Shown here: positions 8,531-16,233 of the stretch, piece by piece
Layout of the letters: each line of letters starts with the position of its first letter
Position numbering within the stretch: position 1 is the first letter of the stretch
NCBI RefSeq assembly: GCF_014217565.1
Contig: NZ_CP043661.1
Span: forward strand, 992,001-1,056,000
Length of the DNA: 64,000 nucleotides
Direction: 5' to 3'
Source: Kribbella qitaiheensis
GTDB lineage: Bacteria > Actinomycetota > Actinomycetes > Propionibacteriales > Kribbellaceae
Translations under genes and position numbers: made by a program
The notes under the pieces: model-generated
What the model was told of the DNA's origin: nothing
The model's database searches: none
What the model saw: the letters and a program-made list of their open reading frames with translations, nothing else

Positions 8531-8574
8531 GTTAGGTTCGTGCTTGTTCAAGCCTCAAAGCTCCTGGAGACGCC

Positions 8575-10512
8575 ATGATACGACGCTTCGCCGCTCTCGC
8601 GGCCGTCTCGGCCCTCGCCGCCGCATTCTCGTTCGCGAACGCACCTACGGCCGCCGCCGAAGGCGAACTGTCGCCGGTGATGGTCGTGCTGGACTCGTCC
8701 GGCTCGATGACCGCGCGGGACGCCGGCGGCACCGGCACCCGGATGGACGCGGCCAAGCGAGCCGTCGGTTCGATGGTCGACGGCCTGCCCGCCCAGGCGC
8801 AGGTCGGACTCGCCATCTACGGCGCGGGAACGGGCTCGAGCGGCGCCGAGAAGGCAGCAGGTTGTCGCGACGTCCGAGTCGTTCAGCCGGTCCAGACCGT
8901 CGACAAGGCCGCCCTCAAGCGTGCGGTCAGCGCGACCAAGGCCAGCGGTTACACCCCGATCGGCCAGGCCCTTCGGACGGCGGCCGCCCAGCTGCCGAAG
9001 GAGGGCCAGCGCTCCGTCGTACTGGTCTCCGACGGCGAGGACACCTGCGCCCCGCCGCAACCTTGCGACGTGGCCAAGGAGCTCCACCAGCAAGGCGTCG
9101 ACCTGCACGTGCACGCGATCGGCTTCCGGGTCGATGCGAAGGCCCGCGCTCAGCTCGCCTGCATCGCACAGAACACCGGCGGTACGTACCACGACGCCAG
9201 CGACGCCGATTCGCTGCTCGGTGTCCTCGGCCGGGTGACGGAACGCGCCCTGCGGCACTACGAGCCGACCGGAAAGCCGGTCACCGGCACCAAGGATCCG
9301 TTCACCGCGCCGACCCTCGAACCAGGCCAGTACCTGGACACCATCGATCCGGTCGAGGAGCGCTTCTACGCAGCCGACCTGAAGGCCGGCGAGACGGCGT
9401 ACTTCGCGGCGACGGCGGTCTTCCCGCGCGGCAACCCGCGCGATATCGAGGTTGTCGACGTCAGGATCACCGGACCCGGTGGCGCGGACTGCTACACCTC
9501 CGAGCGCAACCTCAACACCCGGGCCCGGGACGGCGGCTCGCTGACCTCGGTGCTGACCTGGAACGGCCTGGCCGCCGGGTCGAGCAAGACGAAGGCCTGC
9601 AGTGTGCCGGGCAAGTACGTCTTCAAGGTCACTCGCGATGCCAACCAGGGTGGCACCGACCGGGTGCCGGTCGAGATCCAGCTGCGGGTCGAGCCCCCGG
9701 TGACGGGAAGTCTGGGCGAGGAAGCGCAGCAGAACCTGGTCGGCTTCGCCCAGCAGCCGGCCGGCGCCGTGAAGCCCGTTCGCGCGGGAGGCTCGTTCAA
9801 CGAGGCGACCACGCTCGACGGATCCGGCCGGTACGGCGAAACCATCTACTACGGCGAGGAGCTCTTCTACCGGGTGAAGCTCGACTGGGGGCAGGGCCTG
9901 GCCTACCGGGTCACCTTCGGCGGCGTACCGAAGGGTCCGACGGCCAATATCCGGACCGCTCTGTACAGCCCGGTTCGCGCCGACATCAAGTCCGACACCA
10001 CCGCCTACACCGGCAGCACCCAGATCCTGCCCTCCGACGGGAAGCCGATCGCGACGCCGCGAACGGCCTATCTGAACCGGAACTCGGCCGAGCAGACGGT
10101 CCGGAAGTCCAGCGTCGACGGGTGGTACTACATCGTGGCCAAGCTCGGTACGGCCTTCGGTGAGGACTCGCCGGGCGGCCTGCCGGTGACGATCGACGTG
10201 GCAGTAGCAGGCGACAAGGTTGCCGGGCCGGAGTACGGCGCGGCCGGTGACACCGAGGCGACGCCCACGCCGACCCCGACTGCCTCCGACTCGACGCCTT
10301 CGAGCCCGGCAACGGAAGCCGGTGACAAGGTCGGTGACGTCCAGCCGGCCAAGGACGACTCCTCCTCGGCGCTGCCTTGGATTCTTCTCGGCTTGGTGTT
10401 GGTGCTGGCCGCGGTGGGTGTGGGTGTCGTGCTGGTGATCCAGCGTCGCAAGCCGCCGGCGCCGCCGACGTACCCGAACGGCCCGGGGCAGAACTGGCCT
10501 ACCCGGCCTTGA
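8575..10512 (+). CDS. Secreted VWA-domain protein with C-terminal membrane anchor
   Basis: The 645-residue protein has a signal peptide (positively charged start, hydrophobic core, cleavage near AAAEG at ~29). A von Willebrand A domain follows with a complete metal-ion adhesion site start DSSGSM at 40-45, and further on VLVSDGEDTCAPPQ. Two beta-rich stretches, a Thr/Pro/Ser-rich linker (TPTPTPTASDSTPSS) and a transmembrane helix near 605-625 with a basic RRK tail complete it. It should sit on the outer face of the membrane and bind a ligand through Mg. Its stop overlaps the stop of the convergent kinase gene by 14 bp. The divergent XRE protein is its probable regulator. Confidence 0.8.
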   Translation: MIRRFAALAAVSALAAAFSFANAPTAAAEGELSPVMVVLDSSGSMTARDAGGTGTRMDAAKRAVGSMVDGLPAQAQVGLAIYGAGTGSSGAEKAAGCRDVRVVQPVQTVDKAALKRAVSATKASGYTPIGQALRTAAAQLPKEGQRSVVLVSDGEDTCAPPQPCDVAKELHQQGVDLHVHAIGFRVDAKARAQLACIAQNTGGTYHDASDADSLLGVLGRVTERALRHYEPTGKPVTGTKDPFTAPTLEPGQYLDTIDPVEERFYAADLKAGETAYFAATAVFPRGNPRDIEVVDVRITGPGGADCYTSERNLNTRARDGGSLTSVLTWNGLAAGSSKTKACSVPGKYVFKVTRDANQGGTDRVPVEIQLRVEPPVTGSLGEEAQQNLVGFAQQPAGAVKPVRAGGSFNEATTLDGSGRYGETIYYGEELFYRVKLDWGQGLAYRVTFGGVPKGPTANIRTALYSPVRADIKSDTTAYTGSTQILPSDGKPIATPRTAYLNRNSAEQTVRKSSVDGWYYIVAKLGTAFGEDSPGGLPVTIDVAVAGDKVAGPEYGAAGDTEATPTPTPTASDSTPSSPATEAGDKVGDVQPAKDDSSSALPWILLGLVLVLAAVGVGVVLVIQRRKPPAPPTYPNGPGQNWPTRP

Positions 10513-11776
10513 TCCAGCGGTAGGACGATCCTTGCCGACGGCACTCGACCCGGGTGCCGTCGGCGGTCGTCTCGATTCCGCCGGCCTCCTGCCAGCCGCA
10601 GACACCGCCGAGCTTCACCTGTGGGTTGGGCGCAGGAGTGACCGGGCCGGTGGGGATGGTCTCGGGCGTTGTGGGCGGAGTGCTTGTTGGTGAACTACCC
10701 GGTGGCGAGGGTGAGCCGCCACCGGTGTCCGGTCCGTTGAGCAGGAGTACTGCAACTACGCCGGCCGCCGCTAGTCCCGCCAAGCCCGCACCGGCCAGTA
10801 CTACGCGTCGGCGAACTGGGCCGCGTTTCGCGAGGGCGGTAGTAGGCACGACCGGCTTCGGGTGCACGACCGGCGGCGGGTGCTTGACCGGCTGAGGTTC
10901 AGGTTGAGGTGGTGCAGCGAGCGCCTGGTACGCCGGTCGGAGTGCCGGCAGTTGGTCGAAGACCTCGATCAGCTCGCCATCAGCGGTATACGCCGGGATC
11001 TGCACAGGATCCACGAGAGCTGGAGCAAGTGCGCTCAAGGCTGCAGACGCCGATTCCACCCGTTCGGCCGGTTCGGCTCGCACCAATCCTTCGATGACAT
11101 CCCAGACGACACTGCCCGCGGAGCCAGCAGGCCGCGATGGCAGCAAGCCGGTGGCTGGTGGTTCTTCGCCAGTCAGCAACTGCCAGCCGGTCACGCCAGC
11201 CGCGTACAGGTCCTGCGCGACAGCCGGTGGATCGCCCGCAAGCACCTCAGGCGCGACATATCCCGGAGTACCGACGACCGCGCCTTGTTGAGTGAGACGG
11301 GGCTCCCCCAGTGACAGCGCGATGCCGAAGTCGCTCAAGCGCAGTACGGGCAGGGCGGTGCCTGTTGTCTCGAGCAACAGGTTCGCAGGCTTCACGTCGC
11401 GGTGGACGACTCCGGCGGCGTGGACCTGCTCCAACGCGGTCAGCACCTGAGCGAGCAATTCCGCGGCGTAGCGCTCCGGCAAAGCGCCGAAGTCGGCGAC
11501 CAGGTTGCTAAGCGACCCGCCACCGACCAGGTCCATGGCGAGCAGAGCCTGATCGTCCTCGGCGGCCCAGCTGTACGGGCTGAGGACGTTCGGGTGCTCC
11601 AGCCGCAGACCCTGCTCGCGGACGAACCGCAGCAGCGCGCCGGCATGCCGCTGACGGAGGACCTTGGCCGCGCAGAGCCGTTGGAGGCGACGATCCCAGG
11701 CGCGCCAGACGGTACCGGTCCCGCCTGAGCCGACAGGATCGATGAGTTCGAACCGGCCGGCGAACACATCTGGCAC
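10499..11776 (-). CDS. Membrane Ser/Thr protein kinase (Hanks type)
   Basis: The 425-residue protein starts at GTG 11776 behind AGAGGAGA. The kinase domain (about 8-265) has a glycine loop GSGGTG, an invariant Lys near residue 38, the catalytic loop HRDVKPANLL at 125-134 and DFG at 149-151, with a TPGYVAPE activation segment. A Pro-rich linker leads to one membrane helix (~residues 318-340). A short Ser/Thr/Pro external region then ends in a Cys-containing tail (VCGWQEAGG...VECRRQ), which may be disulphide-linked. All catalytic residues are present, so it should be active. It is convergent with the VWA gene; a functional link is plausible but unproven. Confidence 0.88.
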   Translation of the reverse strand: MPDVFAGRFELIDPVGSGGTGTVWRAWDRRLQRLCAAKVLRQRHAGALLRFVREQGLRLEHPNVLSPYSWAAEDDQALLAMDLVGGGSLSNLVADFGALPERYAAELLAQVLTALEQVHAAGVVHRDVKPANLLLETTGTALPVLRLSDFGIALSLGEPRLTQQGAVVGTPGYVAPEVLAGDPPAVAQDLYAAGVTGWQLLTGEEPPATGLLPSRPAGSAGSVVWDVIEGLVRAEPAERVESASAALSALAPALVDPVQIPAYTADGELIEVFDQLPALRPAYQALAAPPQPEPQPVKHPPPVVHPKPVVPTTALAKRGPVRRRVVLAGAGLAGLAAAGVVAVLLLNGPDTGGGSPSPPGSSPTSTPPTTPETIPTGPVTPAPNPQVKLGGVCGWQEAGGIETTADGTRVECRRQGSSYRWIKAG

Positions 11777-11855
11777 CGGTGGCTCTCCTCTCGCGCGGGA
11801 CCCCGCATACCTTGCCAGGCTGTTCGGTCCCTCGCGAGCTGGGGGCCACCCCAGG

Positions 11856-12281
11856 TCAGTTGTAGTACCCCTTCACCACGGCGCTCGCCTCGTCGTACAA
11901 GGCAGGCCCGTCCTGTACTACGGGCGCGAACCCACCACCCGGCTTGAGCCCGTTCAGCTGCTCGCCGGACAGCGCGTAGACGACCCGGCCGAGCCCCGAG
12001 CGCTCGATCGCGCCGGTGCACATGCCGCACGGCTGGCAACTCGTGTACATCGTGGTCCTGGCGGCGACCTCCGGCGATAGTTCGCGGGCGGCCCACTTGG
12101 CGAGCTTGAGCTCGGGGTGCGCGCTGATGTCGTTGTCGGTGATGCTCGTGTTGTTGTCCTCGGCAACCACCGACCCGTCGGGGCCGACCAGGATCGACCC
12201 GAAGGGCGGATTGCCGGACTCGCGGGCCGCCGCGGCCAGTTCGATGGCCCTCCGCAGGAAGCCTTCTTCCGATGAGGTCAC
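11856..12281 (-). CDS. Cytidine/deoxycytidylate deaminase-family nucleoside deaminase
   Basis: The 141-residue protein has a zinc-hydrolase deaminase core. The ligand/proton-shuttle motif is HPE (55-57) rather than the usual HAE. The second zinc motif is SCQPCGMC with Cys 85 and Cys 88. Family members deaminate cytosine, guanine or tRNA adenosine; the NPPFGSILVG start resembles the guanine deaminase/TadA branch. It begins at GTG 12281, overlapping the stop of the upstream F420 oxidoreductase gene by 4 nt (GTGA), so translation is coupled. The substrate is not determinable. Confidence 0.8.
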   Translation of the reverse strand: MTSSEEGFLRRAIELAAAARESGNPPFGSILVGPDGSVVAEDNNTSITDNDISAHPELKLAKWAARELSPEVAARTTMYTSCQPCGMCTGAIERSGLGRVVYALSGEQLNGLKPGGGFAPVVQDGPALYDEASAVVKGYYN

Positions 12282-13120
12282 TTCTTCTCCGTTCCTAGAT
12301 GCGCCCTGACTGTGGCCAGCGCGTGCCAGGCCGTTTCCGGCCGTTCGGTCTCTGCTGGATCGCCGATGAACGGATCCAGTACTACGGCCACGGCGCCGAG
12401 CGTCCGGAGTTCCTCGAGATCGCCGATCACCTGGTCGATCGAGCCCTCACCGGCGACCCGATCGGTCAGCGGTTCGGGAGTCAGCCTGAGCAAGATCCGC
12501 GGTGTGAACGCGGGGAGCGCTCTCTGCTCGTTCTCGGCGATCTTCGCGAGCTGGTCGAGGCCGTTCCGCATCCACTCCATCGACTGCCGCAGCGGATGCC
12601 ACGCGTCGCCGAGGCGGACCGCTCGCCGCATCCCCGCGGTACTGAGTCCACCGACCCAGATCGGGATGTCGCCGCTGCGGTAGTCGGCGTCGTTCTCCCA
12701 CGCGTCGCGGACGGCGCGGAGCAGCTCGTCGGTCAGCCTTCCGCGCTGAGTGAAGTCGACGCCGAGCGCCTCGAACTCTTGCTTCGCCCAGCCGGACCCG
12801 ACGCCGAGAACGAAGCGGCCGCCGCTCAGCTGGTTGAGGTTCGCCGCCATCCGGGCGACCAGAAGGGGATGCCGGTAAGGCGCGATCAGCACCGTGGTGC
12901 CGAGCTTGACCTTCTCGGTGACGCCGGCCAGCCAGCTCAATGCGGTGAAGGGTTCGTAGAAGGGCGCCGGATATTGCCCGGCGACGTCGGGCGTGATGGC
13001 GACGTGGTCGGACACCATCAGCAGGTCGTAGCCGAGGCCTTCGACCGTCCGGGCCCAGTCGCGGAGGCGGCCGGGGTCCGTGCCGGGACCGAAGTTGGGA
13101 ACGTTCACGCCGATTTCCAC
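12278..13120 (-). CDS. F420-dependent LLM-class (luciferase-like) oxidoreductase
   Basis: The 280-residue TIM-barrel protein begins MEIGVNVPNFGPGTDP. It has luciferase-like monooxygenase signatures: GYDLLMVSDHV, LGTTVLIAPYRHP, RFVLGVGSGW and GGLSTAGMRRAVRLGDAWHP. Members of this class reduce or oxidise substrates with coenzyme F420 (some with FMN). It forms an operon with the deaminase and is divergent from an Lrp-family regulator, which may control it. The substrate is unknown. Confidence 0.85.
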   Translation of the reverse strand: MEIGVNVPNFGPGTDPGRLRDWARTVEGLGYDLLMVSDHVAITPDVAGQYPAPFYEPFTALSWLAGVTEKVKLGTTVLIAPYRHPLLVARMAANLNQLSGGRFVLGVGSGWAKQEFEALGVDFTQRGRLTDELLRAVRDAWENDADYRSGDIPIWVGGLSTAGMRRAVRLGDAWHPLRQSMEWMRNGLDQLAKIAENEQRALPAFTPRILLRLTPEPLTDRVAGEGSIDQVIGDLEELRTLGAVAVVLDPFIGDPAETERPETAWHALATVRAHLGTEKK

Positions 13121-13213
13121 CCCGTAAGGCTATCCAGCCGGAATGGTCGTTCTGAAGAGACTCCTCCCGGTATGACGCGCTCTCCGCCGGGGAATTACCG
13201 GTATCTTGGCTGG

Positions 13214-13672
13214 ATGACCGAGACTCTCGATCCGACCGACTGGGCCATCCTGGTCGAGGTGCAACGCGACGGACGGATCCCGCTGACCGAACTGGGTCGC
13301 CGGGTGAACCTGAGCGCTTCGGCAACCACCGAGCGGGTGAAGCGACTGGAGACGGCCGGGATCATCAGCGGGTACCGGGCCGACATCGACCTGGCCAAGG
13401 TCGGGTTCGCCGTGCTGGCCGTAGTACGGCTGAAGTATCCCGGGAACAAGCATGAGCCGCTGCGGAAGCTGCTCGCGGAGCGGTTCGAGTTCCTCGAATG
13501 TCTGCGGACGACCGGCGACGACTGCTACACGTTGAAGGTCGCGGCCGGGTCGATGGCGCATCTCGAACAGCTGGTAAACGAGTTGACCGAGTTCGGGAGT
13601 ACGACTACGAATCTCGTGTACAGCCAGACGCAGCCCTATCGGGGGCCGCAAGGGCCGCCGCCGGAGGTTTGA
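13214..13672 (+). CDS. Lrp/AsnC-family transcriptional regulator
   Basis: The 152-residue protein has the N-terminal HTH (RIPLTELGRRVNLSASATTE, RVKRLETAGIISGYRADID) and a C-terminal RAM-type alpha/beta effector domain with CLRTTGDDCYTLKV. Such proteins form octamers and respond to amino acids. The start ATG at 13214 matches the family length; a longer open frame upstream runs antisense through the F420 gene. It is divergent from the F420 oxidoreductase and overlaps the downstream gene by one base (TGATG). Confidence 0.88.
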   Translation: MTETLDPTDWAILVEVQRDGRIPLTELGRRVNLSASATTERVKRLETAGIISGYRADIDLAKVGFAVLAVVRLKYPGNKHEPLRKLLAERFEFLECLRTTGDDCYTLKVAAGSMAHLEQLVNELTEFGSTTTNLVYSQTQPYRGPQGPPPEV

Positions 13673-14523
13673 TGCACGTCCTCGACATCGAGGTTTCGCC
13701 CGGACTGCTGAATTCGTGGGTCGATTGGCTCGCTCCGGATCGGCAGCCCTTCTTCGTGACAGCGAAGCAGGCCAAGGCGTGGTCGTTGTCGCCTGAGCCG
13801 GCGGAACCCGACAAGCAACTGCGCGATACCTACCGGACGTACAACCTGGACAGCCGGTTGAAGTCGGTCTGGCTGGACGAGGCGGGGTTCATGGAACTGC
13901 CGCGGCAGACCCGAGGCGCGTTGGTGCGTGCACAGGTGACGCATGACCGAGACGCAGTACCGACTGTTCGCGCCTGGCGGGAGGTGCTCGGGCAGGACAT
14001 CGCACAGCAGGCAGACGGGCATCGGTTCGTCTGGTGGAAGTCCGTACTACGTGACGTCGCTCCCGTTGTTCTCCCCCGCATCGTGAGTGAGGATTTCGGG
14101 CCGAGCCGGCATCGCGCAGTACCGACGTCTGTGTGGTCCGCGTCCGATGGAGCGCTCCCCCGCGCCAGAGAACTGGCCGGGACGTTTCCGGACGGGAGCG
14201 GACCGAACTGCTTCGGCACGGTGATGGCGGCGGCCGGGGTTGACGGTGCAGCCGAGGAATGGATGCTGCGGGAACCGTTCGACGCGTGGCTTGATCAGCA
14301 CACCACGCGCGGTGGGCGCGACGAAGTACCGGGCACTGTGCTCGTCTGGCGCGACAACAACCGTGCGGTACAGCACGCGGCCGTCACCCTCGGCGCCGGC
14401 TGGGCCCTCCACAAACCCTCCCAATCCTGGATGAGCCCCCGCAAGATCCGCACCACCCAAGAAATCCTCCGCTCCACCCGAACCCCCGGCTGGCACCTAA
14501 CCCGCCACACCATCACCACCTGA
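13672..14523 (+). CDS. Unknown protein with NlpC/P60-like Cys-His module
   Basis: The 283-residue protein starts at the ATG overlapping the Lrp stop, behind GGAGG. The first ~170 residues match no family I recognise. The C-terminal third has PNCFGTVMAAAG, then GTVLVWRD and VQHAAVTLGAGWALHKP, the spacing expected of an NlpC/P60 or CHAP-like cysteine peptidase (Cys near the start of a helix, His opening a strand). No signal peptide is seen, which is unusual for a wall hydrolase. It is co-transcribed with the Lrp regulator. Family placement is an inference from the motif pair. Confidence 0.5.
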   Translation: MHVLDIEVSPGLLNSWVDWLAPDRQPFFVTAKQAKAWSLSPEPAEPDKQLRDTYRTYNLDSRLKSVWLDEAGFMELPRQTRGALVRAQVTHDRDAVPTVRAWREVLGQDIAQQADGHRFVWWKSVLRDVAPVVLPRIVSEDFGPSRHRAVPTSVWSASDGALPRARELAGTFPDGSGPNCFGTVMAAAGVDGAAEEWMLREPFDAWLDQHTTRGGRDEVPGTVLVWRDNNRAVQHAAVTLGAGWALHKPSQSWMSPRKIRTTQEILRSTRTPGWHLTRHTITT

Positions 14524-14539
14524 CCGCTACCGTCGCTGG

Positions 14540-14849
14540 ATGGAGTTCGCGGAGCTGGTGGATCAGGGCCCGGGTGGTTCGACGGAAGTATGCGGCGTTC
14601 GAGGAGCGGAGGTACGGGCGGAGCTGGTCGCGCGAGGAACTGATGCTGGGGTTCCTCGGCGACGTCGGGGATCTCGCGAAGCTTGTCCAGGGCAAGGAAG
14701 GCGTGCGTCCGCGAGCCGACCTCGACGAGGCGTTCGCCCATGAGCTGGCCGACTGCCTCTGGTCGGTGATCGTGCTTGCGGATGCCTACGAGGTCGACCT
14801 GGAGAGCGCGTTCGTCCGGACCATGGGTGAGATGGAGGGTCAGCTCTGA
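14540..14849 (+). pseudogene. MazG-like nucleotide pyrophosphohydrolase, apparent one-base frameshift
   Basis: ATG 14540 encodes MEFAELVDQ. Removing one base from the GGGCCCGGG stretch at 14566-14574 joins it to the frame reading ARVVRRKYAAFEERRYGRSW and continuing to 14849, about 102 residues. The all-alpha MazG-like features are the LMLGFLGDVGDLAKLVQGKEG helix and the HELADCLWSVIVLADAY metal-binding helix. Without the correction only a shortened form from GTG 14574 is possible. Such proteins hydrolyse non-canonical NTPs. The 3' end overlaps the convergent OsmC gene by 10 bp. Confidence 0.65.
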
Positions 14850-15295
14850 GGGGTTTCGACGACGGTGGTGTGGATCGGGGTGCCTAGTTCTACTGTGCGG
14901 CTGACTGTGCAGAGGCGGTCGTGGGACATCTTGACCGCTCGGGGTAGGGCCTCGCGTGCCTTGTCGCCGGCTTCGTCTTCGGGGAATTGGATGGTGAACT
15001 CGACGGCGAGGTTCTCCATCCGGTTGCCCTGCTCGGGGTCGCGGATCTTGTCGCCGCGCACGACCGCGCTGAACTCGGTCGGCTCGGCCCGGCGGCTCAC
15101 CACGACGTCGACATCGATCGCGGAGCAGGCGCCGATCGCGGCCAGCAGCAGTTCCACCGGGGTGAAATCGGTGTCGGTCTCACCACCCGATCCGACGGAC
15201 AGCGTGCCGCCGCGAACGTTGTGGACCAGATACTTGCTGTTCGCGGTGCGTTCGAAGTTGATCGACCGGAGGCTGTCGTCGCCCATGTCCGTCAC
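14840..15295 (-). CDS. OsmC/Ohr-family peroxiredoxin
   Basis: The 151-residue protein carries the two conserved cysteines of the OsmC superfamily, in IGACSAIDVDVV (Cys 57) and SHDRLCTVSR (Cys 129), with the FTPVELLLAAIGAC helix. The family reduces organic hydroperoxides through a Cys pair. The start could be GTG 15295 or ATG 15287; no ribosome binding site is evident for either. A perfect 6-bp-arm palindrome lies just upstream and may be its operator. The NAD(P)-binding gene behind it on the same strand ends 22 nt away. Confidence 0.82.
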   Translation of the reverse strand: MTDMGDDSLRSINFERTANSKYLVHNVRGGTLSVGSGGETDTDFTPVELLLAAIGACSAIDVDVVVSRRAEPTEFSAVVRGDKIRDPEQGNRMENLAVEFTIQFPEDEAGDKAREALPRAVKMSHDRLCTVSRTVELGTPIHTTVVETPQS

Positions 15296-15300
15296 AATCT

Positions 15301-15315
15301 GTTGCTGATAGCAAC
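15301..15315. promoter_or_regulatory. Palindrome GTTGCTgatAGCAAC upstream of osmC-like gene
   Basis: A perfect inverted repeat with 6-bp arms and a 3-nt centre sits 6 nt ahead of the OsmC GTG start, within the 22-bp gap to the preceding gene. Its position and symmetry suit binding by a MarR- or HxlR-type redox sensor, but no such gene is adjacent. Confidence 0.4.
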
Positions 15316-15317
15316 TG

Positions 15318-15968
15318 TCAGAGGTTGCTCAGCGCGGCGGCGATGGGTGTCTCGCCGGCGATGAGTTCCAGGGTCCGGCCGATCGAGGCCGGGGTTTCGC
15401 AGAGTCCGGCAAGAACGGCGGCCACGTCGTCGCGGGTGACGCTGCCGCGGCCGGTCTTGTCGGCGATCAGGACCAATCCGGTGCCGGGATCGTTGGTGAG
15501 CGCTCCCGGGCGCAGGATGGTCCAGTCCAGGTCGCGGCCGCGCAGGTCGTCCTCGGCCGCCTTCTTCGCACGGAGGTAGATCGTGAAGCCGTCATCCGGG
15601 TCCAGCTCGTCGACGCGGTCCGCGCCCATCGAGCCGACCTGGATGTGCCTTCGTACGCCGGCGCGCTCAGCTGCCTCGGCGAACAACGCCGCGGCGCCAC
15701 GGTCGACCGTGTCCTTGCGATCGTTCCCGCTGCCCGGCCCGGCTCCGGCGGAGAAGATCGCGACGTCAGCACCAGCCAGTACTTCGGCAACCGCGGCGAG
15801 GTCGGCTTTCTCGAGATCCAATACCGCGGCAGTGCCACCAGCATCGGCGATGTCGGCCTCGTGCGCCGGATTCCGCACCAGCCCGACCGCCTCATGACCA
15901 CCGGCGGCCAGCAGCTTGGTCAACCGCAGCGCGATCTGTCCATGTCCACCCGCAATAACAACTCGCAT
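15318..15968 (-). CDS. NAD(P)H-binding atypical short-chain dehydrogenase
   Basis: The 216-residue protein begins MRVVIAGGHGQIALRL, a Rossmann dinucleotide-binding motif (GGHGQIA), and continues with LVRNPAH, LAGADVAIFSAG and LDWTILRPGALTNDPGTG. These place it with the NAD(P)-binding atypical SDRs (SDR_a5, YwnB/BVR-B-like), which often reduce small molecules or act as redox sensors. ATG 15968 is chosen; an upstream in-frame extension is low-complexity and unlikely. The OsmC gene follows on the same strand, so a shared redox role is possible. Confidence 0.8.
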   Translation of the reverse strand: MRVVIAGGHGQIALRLTKLLAAGGHEAVGLVRNPAHEADIADAGGTAAVLDLEKADLAAVAEVLAGADVAIFSAGAGPGSGNDRKDTVDRGAAALFAEAAERAGVRRHIQVGSMGADRVDELDPDDGFTIYLRAKKAAEDDLRGRDLDWTILRPGALTNDPGTGLVLIADKTGRGSVTRDDVAAVLAGLCETPASIGRTLELIAGETPIAAALSNL

Positions 15969-16160
15969 ACCCCCGAGCCTAACTGTCGACGGTCCACACA
16001 CCAGGCACCCCTTGCGTCCGAACAACCGAGGGTCCCGCCCCACGCCTCTTCGGACATAGGCCATCTTTCGATGGCGCAGACGCTCTTCAGGAGCGGCGCC
16101 GGGGGCACCCGGGGCAGCGGCGACGGCGACGGGAGCAGCCGCGGTCACGCCGAACTCCTC

Positions 16161-16211
16161 CTTACGTCCGAAGAAGCGGAGGGACGTGTCCTTCAGTTCT
16201 TCGGACGTAAG
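16161..16211. terminator. 15-bp perfect hairpin downstream of propionyl-CoA synthetase
   Basis: CTTACGTCCGAAGAA (16161-16175) pairs perfectly with 16197-16211 across a 21-nt loop that itself holds GGACgtGTCC. It lies 22 nt past the synthetase stop on the minus strand. A weaker hairpin with the same core, GTCCGAA (16016-16022) and TTCGGAC (16049-16055), lies nearer the next gene. The rest of 15969-16233 shows no gene. Confidence 0.55.
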
Positions 16212-16233
16212 CAGCCGTTGTGCCTCGGAGGAG

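Noticed and set aside
8548-10605. 685-codon minus-strand open frame opposite the VWA gene
   Set aside because: Shadow of a clearly functional signal-peptide-bearing gene; low-complexity Arg/Gly content.
15969-16148. 60-residue N-terminal extension of the NAD(P)-binding protein
   Set aside because: Ala/Gly/Arg-rich, crosses a hairpin, and the Rossmann motif begins right after ATG 15968.
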